From: Apoda limacodes
Lineage: Eukaryota > Arthropoda > Insecta > Lepidoptera > Limacodidae
NCBI GenBank assembly: GCA_946406115.1
Contig: OX291540.1
Span: forward strand, 8,180,563-8,244,562
Length of the DNA: 64,000 nucleotides
Direction: 5' to 3'
Shown piece after piece: positions 23,079 through 35,014 of this stretch (positions within the stretch are counted from its first letter, which is position 1; the number at the start of each line of letters is the position of its first letter). Under the pieces are notes generated by a model that worked only from the letters and a program-made list of their open reading frames with translations, was not told where the DNA came from and did not search any database. Both the position numbers and the translations under genes were made by a program.

Positions 23079-25206
23079 TAACAATAAATCATAAGAATGT
23101 ATTTGTGATCGGGGGACGACTAGTGATGTAATGATATATATGTCGATATCCTTAATTGTTTCGATATTATTGTTTGTTTCTGATAGTTTGTAAAATGTTC
23201 TCCTATTTTTGATTAATCAAATTCGATTACATTTAAAACCTTCTACGTAGTATATAACACAGATACCATTAATGCTTGAATAAATACATTTATTTCAATA
23301 TGAATCGGTATTTGGTTTGAGTACTTGTTAGTAGACGAGATCCAATTAAGTATCATCAAAGAATCCAAATACCTACATAATATGAAAATAGAATGCCAAA
23401 TTTTTTAATTCTTCTTTGGTTTTTTTCGAAGGTATCCCTACGGTACGAGAAAGAGTTTCCTATGTCTTTCTTCGCACTTTTAACGAAATGTGCTATGCTT
23501 AAAATCAGGTTACCTCGTTCATCCATTGCGACGTGATAAATATAAAAATTTAAATGCCCGTAATTTCACTCGCGGAAAAATATATTTGTTAAGACCCGCG
23601 ATCATAATAATAAGTATCTCATATCCCTCTTCTTTCCTCAAGAAAGCTATCTCTGTGCTAAAATCTGGTCACCCTGTTTTCCGTTGCGACTTGAAAGAAC
23701 ATAGTTACGTTGTATTATATATATTACTAAAATAATCTTTAGTTATCTTCCGTCCCTCCAGCTATACTTGCGACGACAATAAAGTCACCGCCTCTCGCCG
23801 TTTCACATGGGAAAATATCTTGATCGGAATTGAAATACAGTCCTTCCGCCTCTGTTACTATTTAACTAAAAAATAAACTCTCATTAATATAGTAGTTAAG
23901 ATTAAAATATCGAATCAATTTTATTTTATAGGCAGTTCCATTTTGCTAAAAAACTTCAAAAGGCTACATTTATCTTATAAATAGTGGTGGTGTACCTTCC
24001 ACTCCCCTTCGCCCTCCTAAAGAAAAAAATACAATTAAAAAATATACTGGCTGACACTACGACAATTATTCTCTAATAACTTAATTCAAATAAATATAAA
24101 ATATAGATAATATAAAAATGGTCAAGGATATTTTATTTAAACCAATCGACTACAAGCATCTCTAGCTAAGGCAGTGGGTGTGAATATACAAACACGGAAA
24201 TTAAACTTGTGTGCGTATCGTGTTGCATTTCTTTATACTCGCATTGTAATTTATTGGTCTGTAACGAAGTTAATTATTGCGATTTTTGTATTAAACGTTG
24301 GAAATTATTTTTAGTCCTGCAGATGCAGACTGGTGTACTTTTTACCACGAAACTACTCTTTGGCGAGATCATTTCTGTATCAATAATATAATGTATGGCG
24401 ATGTCATATAAATATTATTGGGAAGTTTCGAGGAAAAAATGTTTTGTTGATTTATTTAACTTTAGTGTAAAGTTTTGAAGGATTTAACAATCTTTAAAAA
24501 GTTTGGTAGCTGGAATGTTTAGTATATGTACTTATATGATATTAATTTTGACGTTTCTGTATACGCTTAGGAACATATTTCTCTCGCCTTAGCCCCTACA
24601 GATATTTACTGCTGTATTGTTTTCTGTCGCAAATCAATTCATACTTAGGAAGAAAGATGAATTTGTTTTTTTTTTTCAATAAGTTATGTAGGATATCAGG
24701 CAAATGAACGAGCAAGAGGAAAACATTTATATGCATTTTTAAAATTTCAATATGCTTGATTTTTGAGACATTTTGTTTTAATTTCTGTTATTTTCTACGA
24801 TAACGGTCTGAAAAATCTAAAATAATTCAAGTTGGTGTCTGTTATTCTCAATTTAATATATCGTAGGAAAAATATTTTAAAAACAGCTTAATTTGCCAAG
24901 CAATTAGTAATTAGTGGTGATATGGAAACCGTCAAGAGTTTACCGGTTTTTAGTGTTCCATTGTGCCAATTCACTGCCTCTGTCTGTCTGTCCGTAAAGC
25001 TTGCCACATATGAGGATAATATACTTTTTAGACTGCGAGCTTTGCATATCAATATTTATAGCAGCTGTAAGGTACCTCACACGGGACATATGCAACGTAT
25101 GCGATAGTAAATGAAAACCGATCATTTCCAGGGCCGTCTTAGCTTGGAGGTGCAAGAGGAAAATAATGATTTACGACAAATTTATAACAAACTAATATTC
25201 CGCTGG
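23074..25206 (+). repeat. 2,133-bp direct tandem duplication, unit 1
   Basis: The unit begins cgtgttaacaataaatcata and ends ttccgctgg. It recurs in full at 25207-27339 with a constant offset of 2,133 bases; every landmark I compared, including an 11-base T run (24666 and 26799), is identical. The unit contains no recognised gene; its open frames (for example 23490-23735 and 24209-24391) have no known motif. It carries decayed dispersed-repeat words such as ggttacctcgttcatccatt. The identity implies either a very recent duplication or an assembly artefact. Confidence 0.95.
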
Positions 25207-27339
25207 CGTGTTAACAATAAATCATAAGAATGTATTTGTGATCGGGGGACGACTAGTGATGTAATGATATATATGTCGATATCCTTAATTGTTTCGATAT
25301 TATTGTTTGTTTCTGATAGTTTGTAAAATGTTCTCCTATTTTTGATTAATCAAATTCGATTACATTTAAAACCTTCTACGTAGTATATAACACAGATACC
25401 ATTAATGCTTGAATAAATACATTTATTTCAATATGAATCGGTATTTGGTTTGAGTACTTGTTAGTAGACGAGATCCAATTAAGTATCATCAAAGAATCCA
25501 AATACCTACATAATATGAAAATAGAATGCCAAATTTTTTAATTCTTCTTTGGTTTTTTTCGAAGGTATCCCTACGGTACGAGAAAGAGTTTCCTATGTCT
25601 TTCTTCGCACTTTTAACGAAATGTGCTATGCTTAAAATCAGGTTACCTCGTTCATCCATTGCGACGTGATAAATATAAAAATTTAAATGCCCGTAATTTC
25701 ACTCGCGGAAAAATATATTTGTTAAGACCCGCGATCATAATAATAAGTATCTCATATCCCTCTTCTTTCCTCAAGAAAGCTATCTCTGTGCTAAAATCTG
25801 GTCACCCTGTTTTCCGTTGCGACTTGAAAGAACATAGTTACGTTGTATTATATATATTACTAAAATAATCTTTAGTTATCTTCCGTCCCTCCAGCTATAC
25901 TTGCGACGACAATAAAGTCACCGCCTCTCGCCGTTTCACATGGGAAAATATCTTGATCGGAATTGAAATACAGTCCTTCCGCCTCTGTTACTATTTAACT
26001 AAAAAATAAACTCTCATTAATATAGTAGTTAAGATTAAAATATCGAATCAATTTTATTTTATAGGCAGTTCCATTTTGCTAAAAAACTTCAAAAGGCTAC
26101 ATTTATCTTATAAATAGTGGTGGTGTACCTTCCACTCCCCTTCGCCCTCCTAAAGAAAAAAATACAATTAAAAAATATACTGGCTGACACTACGACAATT
26201 ATTCTCTAATAACTTAATTCAAATAAATATAAAATATAGATAATATAAAAATGGTCAAGGATATTTTATTTAAACCAATCGACTACAAGCATCTCTAGCT
26301 AAGGCAGTGGGTGTGAATATACAAACACGGAAATTAAACTTGTGTGCGTATCGTGTTGCATTTCTTTATACTCGCATTGTAATTTATTGGTCTGTAACGA
26401 AGTTAATTATTGCGATTTTTGTATTAAACGTTGGAAATTATTTTTAGTCCTGCAGATGCAGACTGGTGTACTTTTTACCACGAAACTACTCTTTGGCGAG
26501 ATCATTTCTGTATCAATAATATAATGTATGGCGATGTCATATAAATATTATTGGGAAGTTTCGAGGAAAAAATGTTTTGTTGATTTATTTAACTTTAGTG
26601 TAAAGTTTTGAAGGATTTAACAATCTTTAAAAAGTTTGGTAGCTGGAATGTTTAGTATATGTACTTATATGATATTAATTTTGACGTTTCTGTATACGCT
26701 TAGGAACATATTTCTCTCGCCTTAGCCCCTACAGATATTTACTGCTGTATTGTTTTCTGTCGCAAATCAATTCATACTTAGGAAGAAAGATGAATTTGTT
26801 TTTTTTTTTCAATAAGTTATGTAGGATATCAGGCAAATGAACGAGCAAGAGGAAAACATTTATATGCATTTTTAAAATTTCAATATGCTTGATTTTTGAG
26901 ACATTTTGTTTTAATTTCTGTTATTTTCTACGATAACGGTCTGAAAAATCTAAAATAATTCAAGTTGGTGTCTGTTATTCTCAATTTAATATATCGTAGG
27001 AAAAATATTTTAAAAACAGCTTAATTTGCCAAGCAATTAGTAATTAGTGGTGATATGGAAACCGTCAAGAGTTTACCGGTTTTTAGTGTTCCATTGTGCC
27101 AATTCACTGCCTCTGTCTGTCTGTCCGTAAAGCTTGCCACATATGAGGATAATATACTTTTTAGACTGCGAGCTTTGCATATCAATATTTATAGCAGCTG
27201 TAAGGTACCTCACACGGGACATATGCAACGTATGCGATAGTAAATGAAAACCGATCATTTCCAGGGCCGTCTTAGCTTGGAGGTGCAAGAGGAAAATAAT
27301 GATTTACGACAAATTTATAACAAACTAATATTCCGCTGG
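25207..27339 (+). repeat. 2,133-bp direct tandem duplication, unit 2
   Basis: This is the exact second copy of 23074-25206. The base after each unit is c (25207 and 27340), so the junction shows only a one-base overlap. The left flanks differ (t at 23073, g at 25206), which fixes the left edge. The right edge lies 6 bases before a CTAG/TC Helitron-like boundary at 27346-27351. Confidence 0.95.
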
Positions 27340-27349
27340 CATGCGCTAG

Positions 27350-28480
27350 TCTATACATATAAAAGGCTTTGTCCTGAATGACTGATGGATCAACGCACAG
27401 CCTAAACCGCTCATCGCACAGACCTGATCTTGGAGGGTGTGTTCTTTGTATGACGTAGGCATCCGATAAGAAAGGATTTTCCGGAATTCTACCCCTACGG
27501 GGGTGATAAAGGGGGGCAAAGTTTGTATGGGACAACGTGATTCCTTGGTCCAATCTACTTCAAATTTTCCATATTTTTTTTTAACAGAATTGTTGGAAGA
27601 CGTGTTTCGTATTTTATTGAAATTCATCCCCTATCGGGGTTAGAAAGGGGGAGAAAGTTATTTGGCGGGGGCGGTTTAACTCAATCCGATTTACTTAAAA
27701 AGGTTGAACTTACTTAAAAACATAAACAACTTCAATGCTCTTTAAAATTGGAATGTCTCGAATGTCACCGTACTATATTAGTACCTCATTTTAGGGGTTT
27801 CTTAGCTCAAAGCGGTTATGCCTTTTTTTAGATTTTATATAATAATTAAAAAATTAAAAAATATTTAAAGTTTTCTTTTTCTACCTATCTTATACACATA
27901 AAATGCTTTGTCCTGAATGACTGACGGATCAACGCACAGCCTTAACCGCTGATCGTAGAGACCTGAAACTTGGAGGTTGTATTCTTTGTATGACGTAGGC
28001 ATCCGATAAGATAAGGTTTTACTGAAAGGGTGAAATGCGAGTCGGATTCACGCAATAAGGGTAAACCGATTGTAATGAAATTTTGGCAAGTTATTATACA
28101 CACGTCGGGGAATGCTTCTGAGAAAGAAAAAAGGGGTCAAGTGCGAGTCGGAGTATTGAGTCGCGCAATAAGGGTAAACCGATTTTAATGATATTTTGGT
28201 AAGTTGATATGCACAGGGAAGGTTTCTGAATTAGTACAACCCTATTAGGTTGTTTTAAAAAAAGAAACAACGTTCGCCGATTCAGCTTTATTTATGTAAA
28301 AGAAGAAACTGACTGGCTGACTGACTAATCGATCAATGTACAGCTGACACCGCTGTGTCTAGAACCATGACATTTTGCACAAACGTTCCTTAAATGATGT
28401 AAGTGTGCACTAAGAAGGACTATAAAAGCAAATTAACCGTTCCAATTCAGTCTTTGGTATGTCATATCTCTCAGTTGCTA
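27350..28480 (+). mobile_element. Cluster of Helitron-like heads
   Basis: Three similar heads occur in one direction. One at 27350 (tctatacatataaaaggctt, tgtcctgaatgactgatgga). One at 27888 (tcttatacacataaaatgct, tgtcctgaatgactgacgga). A more divergent one near 28287 (tttatgtaaaagaag, actgactggctgactgacta). The first two share more than 100 bases, including tgacgtaggcatccgataag. The first is preceded by CTAG (27346-27349). Preceding the third is cgttcgccgattcagct, which resembles a Helitron 3' end. No Rep/helicase frame is visible, so all are non-autonomous. Superfamily assignment is from terminal words. Confidence 0.55.
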
Positions 28481-28584
28481 TATTTATGTTTGTAATTAAG
28501 TTTTAACTAGTGTTTCAATTATGTTCTTAATAACCTTTCTTTTAAAAACGTTAATAGTAAAAAATTAAATTATTTAATTATAAA
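28481..28584. other. AT-rich spacer
   Basis: AT-rich spacer with no recognised feature. Confidence 0.4.
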
Positions 28585-28850
28585 CCCGGGGTGTTCAAAA
28601 AAACATAGAACCTTCTTTTTTGACGTTGGTTGAAAGTAAATGGTAATTATTGGCACGCCTGCGCGGTCAAATAATGCATCAACCTGTATTGTTTTGCGAA
28701 AAACTGATACCGAGTCTGTCAATATCACTCAGCAGACGCGGAAACTGGAAGATGAAATATACATTATCCGCCCCAAGTGTGGTTTATATGGAGAGCGATA
28801 CTGGCAGATATACTGCGTCACTGCGGTGTAATATATATTTTTAATAGTAT
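28585..28850. other. Unassigned GC-balanced island with overlapping open frames
   Basis: Between AT-rich flanks, this patch has near-balanced composition and two overlapping plus-strand open frames (28640-28831 and 28650-28844). One frame reads RRGNWKMKYTLSAPSVVYME and the other KLEDEIYIIRPKCGLYGERY. I recognise neither with confidence. A minus-strand frame is also open over part of the segment. It may be a decayed transposon ORF or horizontally acquired coding DNA. Nothing similar occurs elsewhere in the window. Confidence 0.35.
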
Positions 28851-29109
28851 CTGCCCCGTGTGACAACCTTAATGGTTCTTTCAGTTTTACAGGCTTTCCA
28901 TTAAGTTAACGTCACATTTCTTATTTATTTTTATCTTATATATTTAAGAATTAAAATATGCTTTTAGTTTAAATGTTTAGGAAAAAAAAGAAAAAGAGGA
29001 GCTCGTTGCCTAAGTGATTCAGTTACCTCTTAATATAGCTCATCTCAATTTAATATTTAGTGCCACTTCCTTAGGGACATGGAATATTTTTCTACCATTT
29101 TTATTTATA
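28851..29109. other. AT-rich spacer
   Basis: No feature recognised between the unassigned island and the Helitron. Confidence 0.4.
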
Positions 29110-29321
29110 TCTTTATATATAAATATTACGTGTCACGTTGTTTGTCCGCGATGGACTTCTAAACTACTGAACCGATTTTGATCAAACTATCTGTTATTTG
29201 ATCAGAACTTAAAATATAGAATAGTTTTTGTCTCGATCTGTTAAGTGCACTTTAGGTAAAAATCAACTTTCGCCGGGTTACAGAGGGACGGCAGCGAAAC
29301 AACGTTCGCCGGGACCGCTAG
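29110..29321 (+). mobile_element. Short non-autonomous Helitron, complete ends
   Basis: The element starts TC (29110-29111: tctttatatataaatattac) and ends CTAG (29318-29321: cgccgggaccgctag). It is flanked by A on the left and T on the right, the expected A|T target with no duplication. The head carries cgtgtcacgttgtttgtccg and ctactgaaccgattttgatc, words typical of short lepidopteran Helitrons. An imperfect stem (cggcagcgaa paired with ttcgccg) lies just before the 3' end, as expected for a Helitron terminator. It is 212 bp long with no coding capacity. Confidence 0.75.
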
Positions 29322-29351
29322 TAACATATATATATATAACATATTTATAAC

Positions 29352-29400
29352 CTACTAGCTGAATCCGCAAAGGTTGTTGCGCTTTAAACCTCTCTCTCTT
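29352..29400 (+). repeat. 'ctagctgaatccgc' dispersed repeat head
   Basis: The words ctactagctgaatccgcaaa and ggttgttgcgc resemble the degenerate head shared with 30819, 57845 and 59320. Only a short head is recognisable. Confidence 0.35.
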
Positions 29401-29552
29401 CCCCCGCTTCTTCTGTCCTCCCTCTTTCCCGATCCCTTGCTTTCCTGTCTACTTATGCACTCCGAAAACATAAAGTGCTGATAATTGATTCTTAGGGTAC
29501 TTTACAAACTTTAAACTAGCAGAGTAAGGTCTAAAGTATAACAATAAATAAT

Positions 29553-29845
29553 AAAAACCGGGCAAATGCGAGACTGGCTTTAGCCATAACCATTTTAAAT
29601 TACCATATTAGCGCCATCTAGCGAATATAAATAGAAAATAGACCGGATTATTAAGAGAAACAATTACAAATTTGTTTATTGGAAACGACATTCAAAATAA
29701 TATTTTATTTTGTATACATATAGAGCAGTAACTAGACCTCACCAAAGGTGTGACCTAATTCACCGGCCGTCTGCATAACATCGAATTGTCGAATAAATAG
29801 TTTACCTTTAGGGCGCGAGTCTGACTTGCACTTAACCGGTTTTTT
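29553..29845. repeat. Foldback element with gtgcgagtc-type inverted ends
   Basis: The left end (aaaaaccgggcaaatgcgag, 29553-29572) is an imperfect inverted match to the right end (gtctgacttgcacttaaccg followed by a T run, about 29819-29845). Both ends are the ...ccgg(c/t)caagtgcgagtc... word that closes the dispersed repeats at 9852 and 42858. The interior carries no frame. It is either a small inverted-repeat element or two repeat ends brought together. Confidence 0.5.
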
Positions 29846-30818
29846 CTTTCATACATACCTTTTCCTGACAAGCCGTTCTCAAGAGATGCTTTTTCATACA
29901 TGTATCAATTTTCATTTAGTAAAACTTACTTTCCCTGACACAAAATCCAATTTATTACCTCCAATGCAACACCTACTAGTCAAAATCCCGCCTCAAGAGA
30001 TAAGGGTATTCTCTAGACAGCTAAAAATCCTAGAGAGAAACCCCGGCTGTAAATTGACGTTGGCGACCCCTATCTGACGTAGTGACGTGACACTGCTGAG
30101 TACCGCCAATTGAAGTTGTCACATTGCTGCGATTAAGAACATCGACGTAACACCCAGGGGCACCAATAGGAAAAGTAATTAACTACCTTGAGATTGAGCC
30201 TCCCAAGTACGAAATTGGGTATAAGCAGTGAGCATAAATAGATTGACGTAGATGACGAAACGCAAAACCCCAGTCGGACTTCGTATTTTATAAACTACGT
30301 TACTCGTATATCATAAAATATAATTTGACAAGTAGGTATGTACCTACTTTTTTGATAATAACTATATACGATAAAAGATACAGAATAAATTAAAGATACA
30401 GATTCTTTCCTGCTTTCTTTAAGACACTTACCCCAATTTTCCAGTTAGTTACAGTTTTATTCTGAGAGCTGTGTATATAAATATTTTTTGTAGCAAAAAT
30501 GCAGTTAAAAGATTAACCTCGAGCCAGGACATGAACCTGCAACATTCCTTTCATTCCGTCTTAGTGCTGTATGATATATTTTCTTCAAATTCTCTTACCT
30601 TCATGGAGTCATAAACGAAGAAAGACTTCTTAATTTTATGAAGATTTTGTGTGTTTGTAAGATTGATGTACTAGAACGAAAAAGTGAAGTCACTACGAGG
30701 GAATATTGAGACCTGGAAACATTTAAATGAGAAAACTGGAATGAAAAAATTTGTTTATTTACGTTTATAAATTCAGTATTTCATGGAATAATATAAACTG
30801 ACTTTTTAATTATACCAT
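29846..30818. other. Non-coding stretch
   Basis: No gene recognised. An open frame at 29826-30077 has no known motif and begins inside repeat DNA. Confidence 0.45.
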
Positions 30819-30975
30819 AACTAGCTTTTGCCAGCTGCTTCGCCCGCCCTTCATTTTTTTTACAACAAGCTATAGCTGTAGCTATATTCAGTTCAAGTGG
30901 ATTACACTTAGTCCCTATTTAATTTTTTATTTCAAGATAGCCTATGTCCTAATACGTGTCTTTTTCGAATAAAAA
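30819..30975 (+). repeat. 'actagcttttgccagc...cgcccgc' dispersed repeat
   Basis: The segment opens with aactagcttttgccagctgc and ttcgcccgcccttc, then gctatagctgtagctat and gatagcctatgtcctaatac. The same order is seen at 59320 (cttctgctagcggcttcacc ... aaaaagcctatgtccttctc) and in part at 57845. These heads are very common in lepidopteran genomes. No coding frame. Confidence 0.55.
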
Positions 30976-31059
30976 ACTTTTTCTCCGAATTTTGACAAGA
31001 CAATAATAGGTTTTTCATATACGAAAAAAGTTTTAAAGCTAAAAAGCTAAAGTTATAAT

Positions 31060-31210
31060 CTTTCAAGTTAAATATGACTATCCAGTACTTTTATATCTTA
31101 AATAAATTATATTTAAAATAAAATAATATAATTATTATAAATAAAATAAATTATTTTAGATAAATTCTTTACAAGATAAAAGTACTGGATAGTCATATTT
31201 TAATTGAAAG
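31060..31210. repeat. Foldback element, ~38-bp arms
   Basis: The left arm (31060-31098, contains atgactatccagtacttttat) and the right arm (31172-31210, contains ataaaagtactggatagtcat) are inverted copies with only a few differences. The 70-base interior is almost pure A/T and itself partly self-complementary (aaataaattat against ataaaataaattat). The unit could form a long hairpin and resembles a small MITE. No clean target duplication was found. Confidence 0.8.
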
Positions 31211-31624
31211 TTTACTCAACACCTGAAAAAGGAATATTTAACAACTTGCTAGCGAAGAGAAGCATAAAAAAAATCAGAATTTTTTTTGAAGTATTTCACA
31301 CTACCAAGCTAAACACAAATAAAGAAAGGGTATTATACACATAACATAAATTATTAATCGATTTCTTTATTCTTGAAATTGATTGTTTTCATATTATTTT
31401 TTTCATTATAATATAATTATTTCATTATTGACTACTTATAGAAGTTCATTGATATACCTAACTATATAAGTTCTCAGATATTATTGTTGTCATTGATTGT
31501 GTTTCCTCCATATGCATTTTTTTTTTTATTTTTTTAATTATATTTACAAGAAATAAATAGCTTATTTTTTATGACCAATATAAGGCATCTTTTCAAGAAA
31601 TGTTTGTTATTTCAAATTATTGTT
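31211..31624. other. AT-rich non-coding stretch
   Basis: No gene recognised. Several T-rich runs, notably around 31515-31540. Confidence 0.45.
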
Positions 31625-31720
31625 CGGGATCCTTACCCAAAGGAGAAATCAAAGCTCTACTACTGTCACTCGGCGGTCTGTCAGTTTGTCCGAGTATGTT
31701 ATTTATTGTTTATCCGTAAA
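31625..31720 (-). repeat. Decayed dispersed repeat (gggtacggaacc type, inverted)
   Basis: The words gttcgggatccttacccaaa, gtcactcggcggtctgtcag and tttgtccgagt are the inverted, decayed form of the terminal block seen at 6943-7142. Confidence 0.4.
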
Positions 31721-34457
31721 GCAAGTCATTCGAGATAAAAAAAAAAATTATATGTATAACCACAGACCTAGGATTTTTCGGCTCTACATCTATGTATAAA
31801 ACGGTTACAAAAACTATTTTTTTCTTATTTTTTGACTTTACCCTTCGAAAACAGTAATTCTATATCATTGTTACAAAACCTCTCTTCACTGTTTCAATAT
31901 CTGAAACTAATATTTTAAGTCCATATCTGCGACACACAGTATTGCACATAGATATAGAATCAATATCTATGGTTTCGCACCATGTTTATTATAAGTTGCT
32001 AAATTCAACGAAATTATTTCATAAAAGTCAAAGTAAAGCTAAAAACAAAAATGCCAATTTTTTTTTACATCAGTTGTCCGATAGAACAAAACCAGACAGC
32101 GCTGTTTTATTGGTCCTAATACTGTTTGTGTGGTTATATATATTATTATTCGTGGATTTTCGCATTAGCGGCCCAGCTGTACGACTTCATTTGTGTGGAT
32201 CTGCAAAAAAAAATTGTGTTTAACTCAGAACACGTGATTAAAATAAGACTTTTTATTATTTATTTTCGTCAGTCTCTGGTTCTCTCTTTTATTCTTTTGC
32301 CAAGTACTTTTTTAAGCTTTTTGGCGACAGATTCGGAAGCTTTTCATAAATAGGTTCCATCAAATTTAACTCTCGCGTCATCGCGTATATCATCTAAAAA
32401 GTTTTTCTTTAATGTTACCTGAAACAAACGCTTATGAAATTGATAGCTTTGGTTTTTGAGACCATAGTAGTGTTTGGTGAGAAATAGCCATAACAGACAA
32501 GGTACTTGCTTTTTCAAAATAGGAACCAAAAGCAAAATAATTAATATGAAATTCATTAATAATACGTGTGAATTTTAAATACGCATTCTTGATCTTGGCT
32601 TCCAAAAAAATGACGAAAATCCACTAAAAAAGAAAAAATAAGCCTTCAAAGTAGATAAATCTCAACATTGAGCTAAGTGTTTTGTTTTGTTTCCCTCTGT
32701 ATTTTTAAAACTATTATTTTAATAATTATTTCGTTTTTAATGCAAGCCGAAGTTCGAAAAATTAAAAATGATTAACAAATGCCTATTTTTTATTAAAATA
32801 ATTTAAATGAATTTTCAATTTGAAATAAACTTATTTTAAACGCGACTTTATTCTTATAAATGTGTAGAATATACCATAATTTATCAAAATTTTTAATACT
32901 ATAAAAAATTTTGTTTTTACGAAAGTTCTCTTTTTAGATGCGTAATTGTCTTCAAACTTTAATCTGTTGTATCGCAGTTAGTTTTAGATCAAAACATACC
33001 AGTAAAAAATAATGAAAATTCAATATTCTACAACTCTCTAAAAGAAATAGTACACATAAAACACTTAGTTTAGGAGGTATGAACGAAAAACTAAAAAAGA
33101 CCAAAATTTTTTGGGTAAACAGTTTTCAACTCTTACAAACTACCTAAAAACAATAATTTTTCTACGACTTTAAGAAAATGTTTTATTAATAGATAGCTAA
33201 AAAGTGGTCCAAAGTATATCTAAATCGTGAGCTCGGGTGGGTTTTGATGTAAATCGCCCTCGTCACCCATGGTTTGTAAGGGTATACGCTCCATAGTATA
33301 TATATAACAATTTTATATAACACATGTAAAATAATACAAGTATTCTATATAAATTATATGCTTTGTGTCACTAAAATAAAGGAAAAAACAAAAAAGAAAA
33401 CAAAATTTAAATAACATTTATTTTGTTATGTTTGTTTAGCCAGACGGACCGATTGATAGACGGACGGGCATACGACTTCCATAGCCATTTGCTCCAAGAC
33501 CCTAACAAGACGCTACAACTCAGAAGATTTAAAAGAAATAATGAATGATATAAATTTTACTAAATATTAAATTAATAAAGATTATATATATATATAATAA
33601 ACCTTGGGCGATCCTATTCATCCGCGGTCTCACCCCATACGCAATAACCAGTAACCATTTCCCACGATTCACCCCAATTTTAGGGTTATCTCTACGCCGA
33701 ACGACTATCAAAAAGTAGATCATTTAAAAGTGGTGTCTTTATTCATCTCAGTTTTTTTTGTTAAAAATATTTAAAAAATGTAAAAATGTGACCCTATTTC
33801 GTGATGAGGTCTCGACATTGTGAACTAGGTTTAACCTCGCGTATTTTGAAATTCGATCTGGTTACTTTTTTGGGGCTTCTTTTTTTCTTGGAGTTTTTTT
33901 GTTGAATTATTGATGACATTTTGGCACATACTGAGAAGAACAGTTTCTTGGGAGAAAAGGGTGATTTCATTTTTTTTGTATTTTTACGTTTTTTATATTT
34001 TTACGTTTTAAAGACTCGCGTTACCTCAAAACAAAAATCGGAATCTTATTGAGATTATTTAGGTATTAGTCGATAAGTATGCCCAAAAGGTCGTCCGTCA
34101 TATCTTAGGAACCGTTTGACTGCCAGGGTTGAGGCTTCTCCTTGAGGAAGGAGGCTTAGGCTGAATGAGTGCGTGTTATTAGACATTGTCAAGCTAGTAG
34201 TCATTCGACTGTCAGAGTTTTCAAACAAGGGCTCTGACTTGACTGAACGACTGGTCTAATAGCCTGTTAATCCAAAGTGGTGTTTTAATTACAGGCATAG
34301 ACAGTGTTTACGAATTAAGAAGGCATTATTAATTTTTTTTTTTATATTTGCGGCTACTCACTATTTTTGCATAATATGCAGAAAGCTCATTGAAAACCCA
34401 ATCCAAAGTAATATGGGAACCTAGTTCCTAAACTGCATCGGAGCCAAGATAGTAATA
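31721..34457. other. AT-rich non-coding stretch
   Basis: About 2.7 kb without a recognised gene, RNA or well-defined repeat. Open frames such as 31942-32223 show no motif. A short agacggaccgattgatagac block at 33442-33470 is probably a scrap of the same dispersed repeats. Confidence 0.5.
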
Positions 34458-35014
34458 AAAAAAAACAAAAACGGCCAAGTGCGAGTTGGATTCGCGCCCG
34501 AAGGGTTCCGTACCATTATCTATAAAAATTAAATGTTTTTTTTTTATTTTTATATTTGAGTTGATTGAATGAAAGGTAAATTGCGGTTCACGATTAAGGC
34601 GTATTAAAAAAAAACTACTTACAAGATCTCGTTCTAACCAATTTTCGGTGGAAGTTTGCATGGTAATGTACATCATATTTTTTTTTTAGTTTTATCATTC
34701 TCTTATTTTAGAATTTCCAGGGGGGGGGGACATTTTACCACTTTGGAAGTGTCTCTCGCGCAAACTAAAAAAAATTATAGAAACCTCAATATCATTTTTA
34801 AAGATCTATCCATAGATACCCCACACGTATGGGTTTGATGAAATTTATTGTTTTTTTTTTCTATTTTTGTGTTAAAATCTTAATGCGGTTTACAGAATAC
34901 ATCTACTTTCTAAGTTTCAACAGTATAGTACTTATAGTGTATGAAAAAATGGCTGTGACATACGGACGGACAGACAGACGGACATGACGAATCCATAAGG
35001 GTTCGGAACCCTAA
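34458..35014. repeat. Dispersed repeat, ggccaagtgcgag...gggttcggaaccc type
   Basis: It opens with aaaacggccaagtgcgagtt and ggattcgcgcccgaagggtt, and closes with gacggacagacagacggaca, tgacgaatccataagggttc and ggaaccctaa. It contains a 10-base G run (34720-34729) and an internal ccacacgtatgggtttgatg block. It shares its left end with the 42858 family and its right end with the ccgtagccaaatggc family, so the two classes overlap. Non-coding. Confidence 0.65.

Noticed and set aside
23490..23735. 81-codon frame duplicated identically in both tandem units
   Set aside because: The duplication is of DNA as a whole. The peptide has no known motif and its identity follows from the 100% copy, so it is not evidence of a gene.
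30500..30550. tRNA-like words (ctcgagccaggacatgaacc)
   Set aside because: No acceptor stem, no anticodon arm and no A box at proper distance could be drawn.
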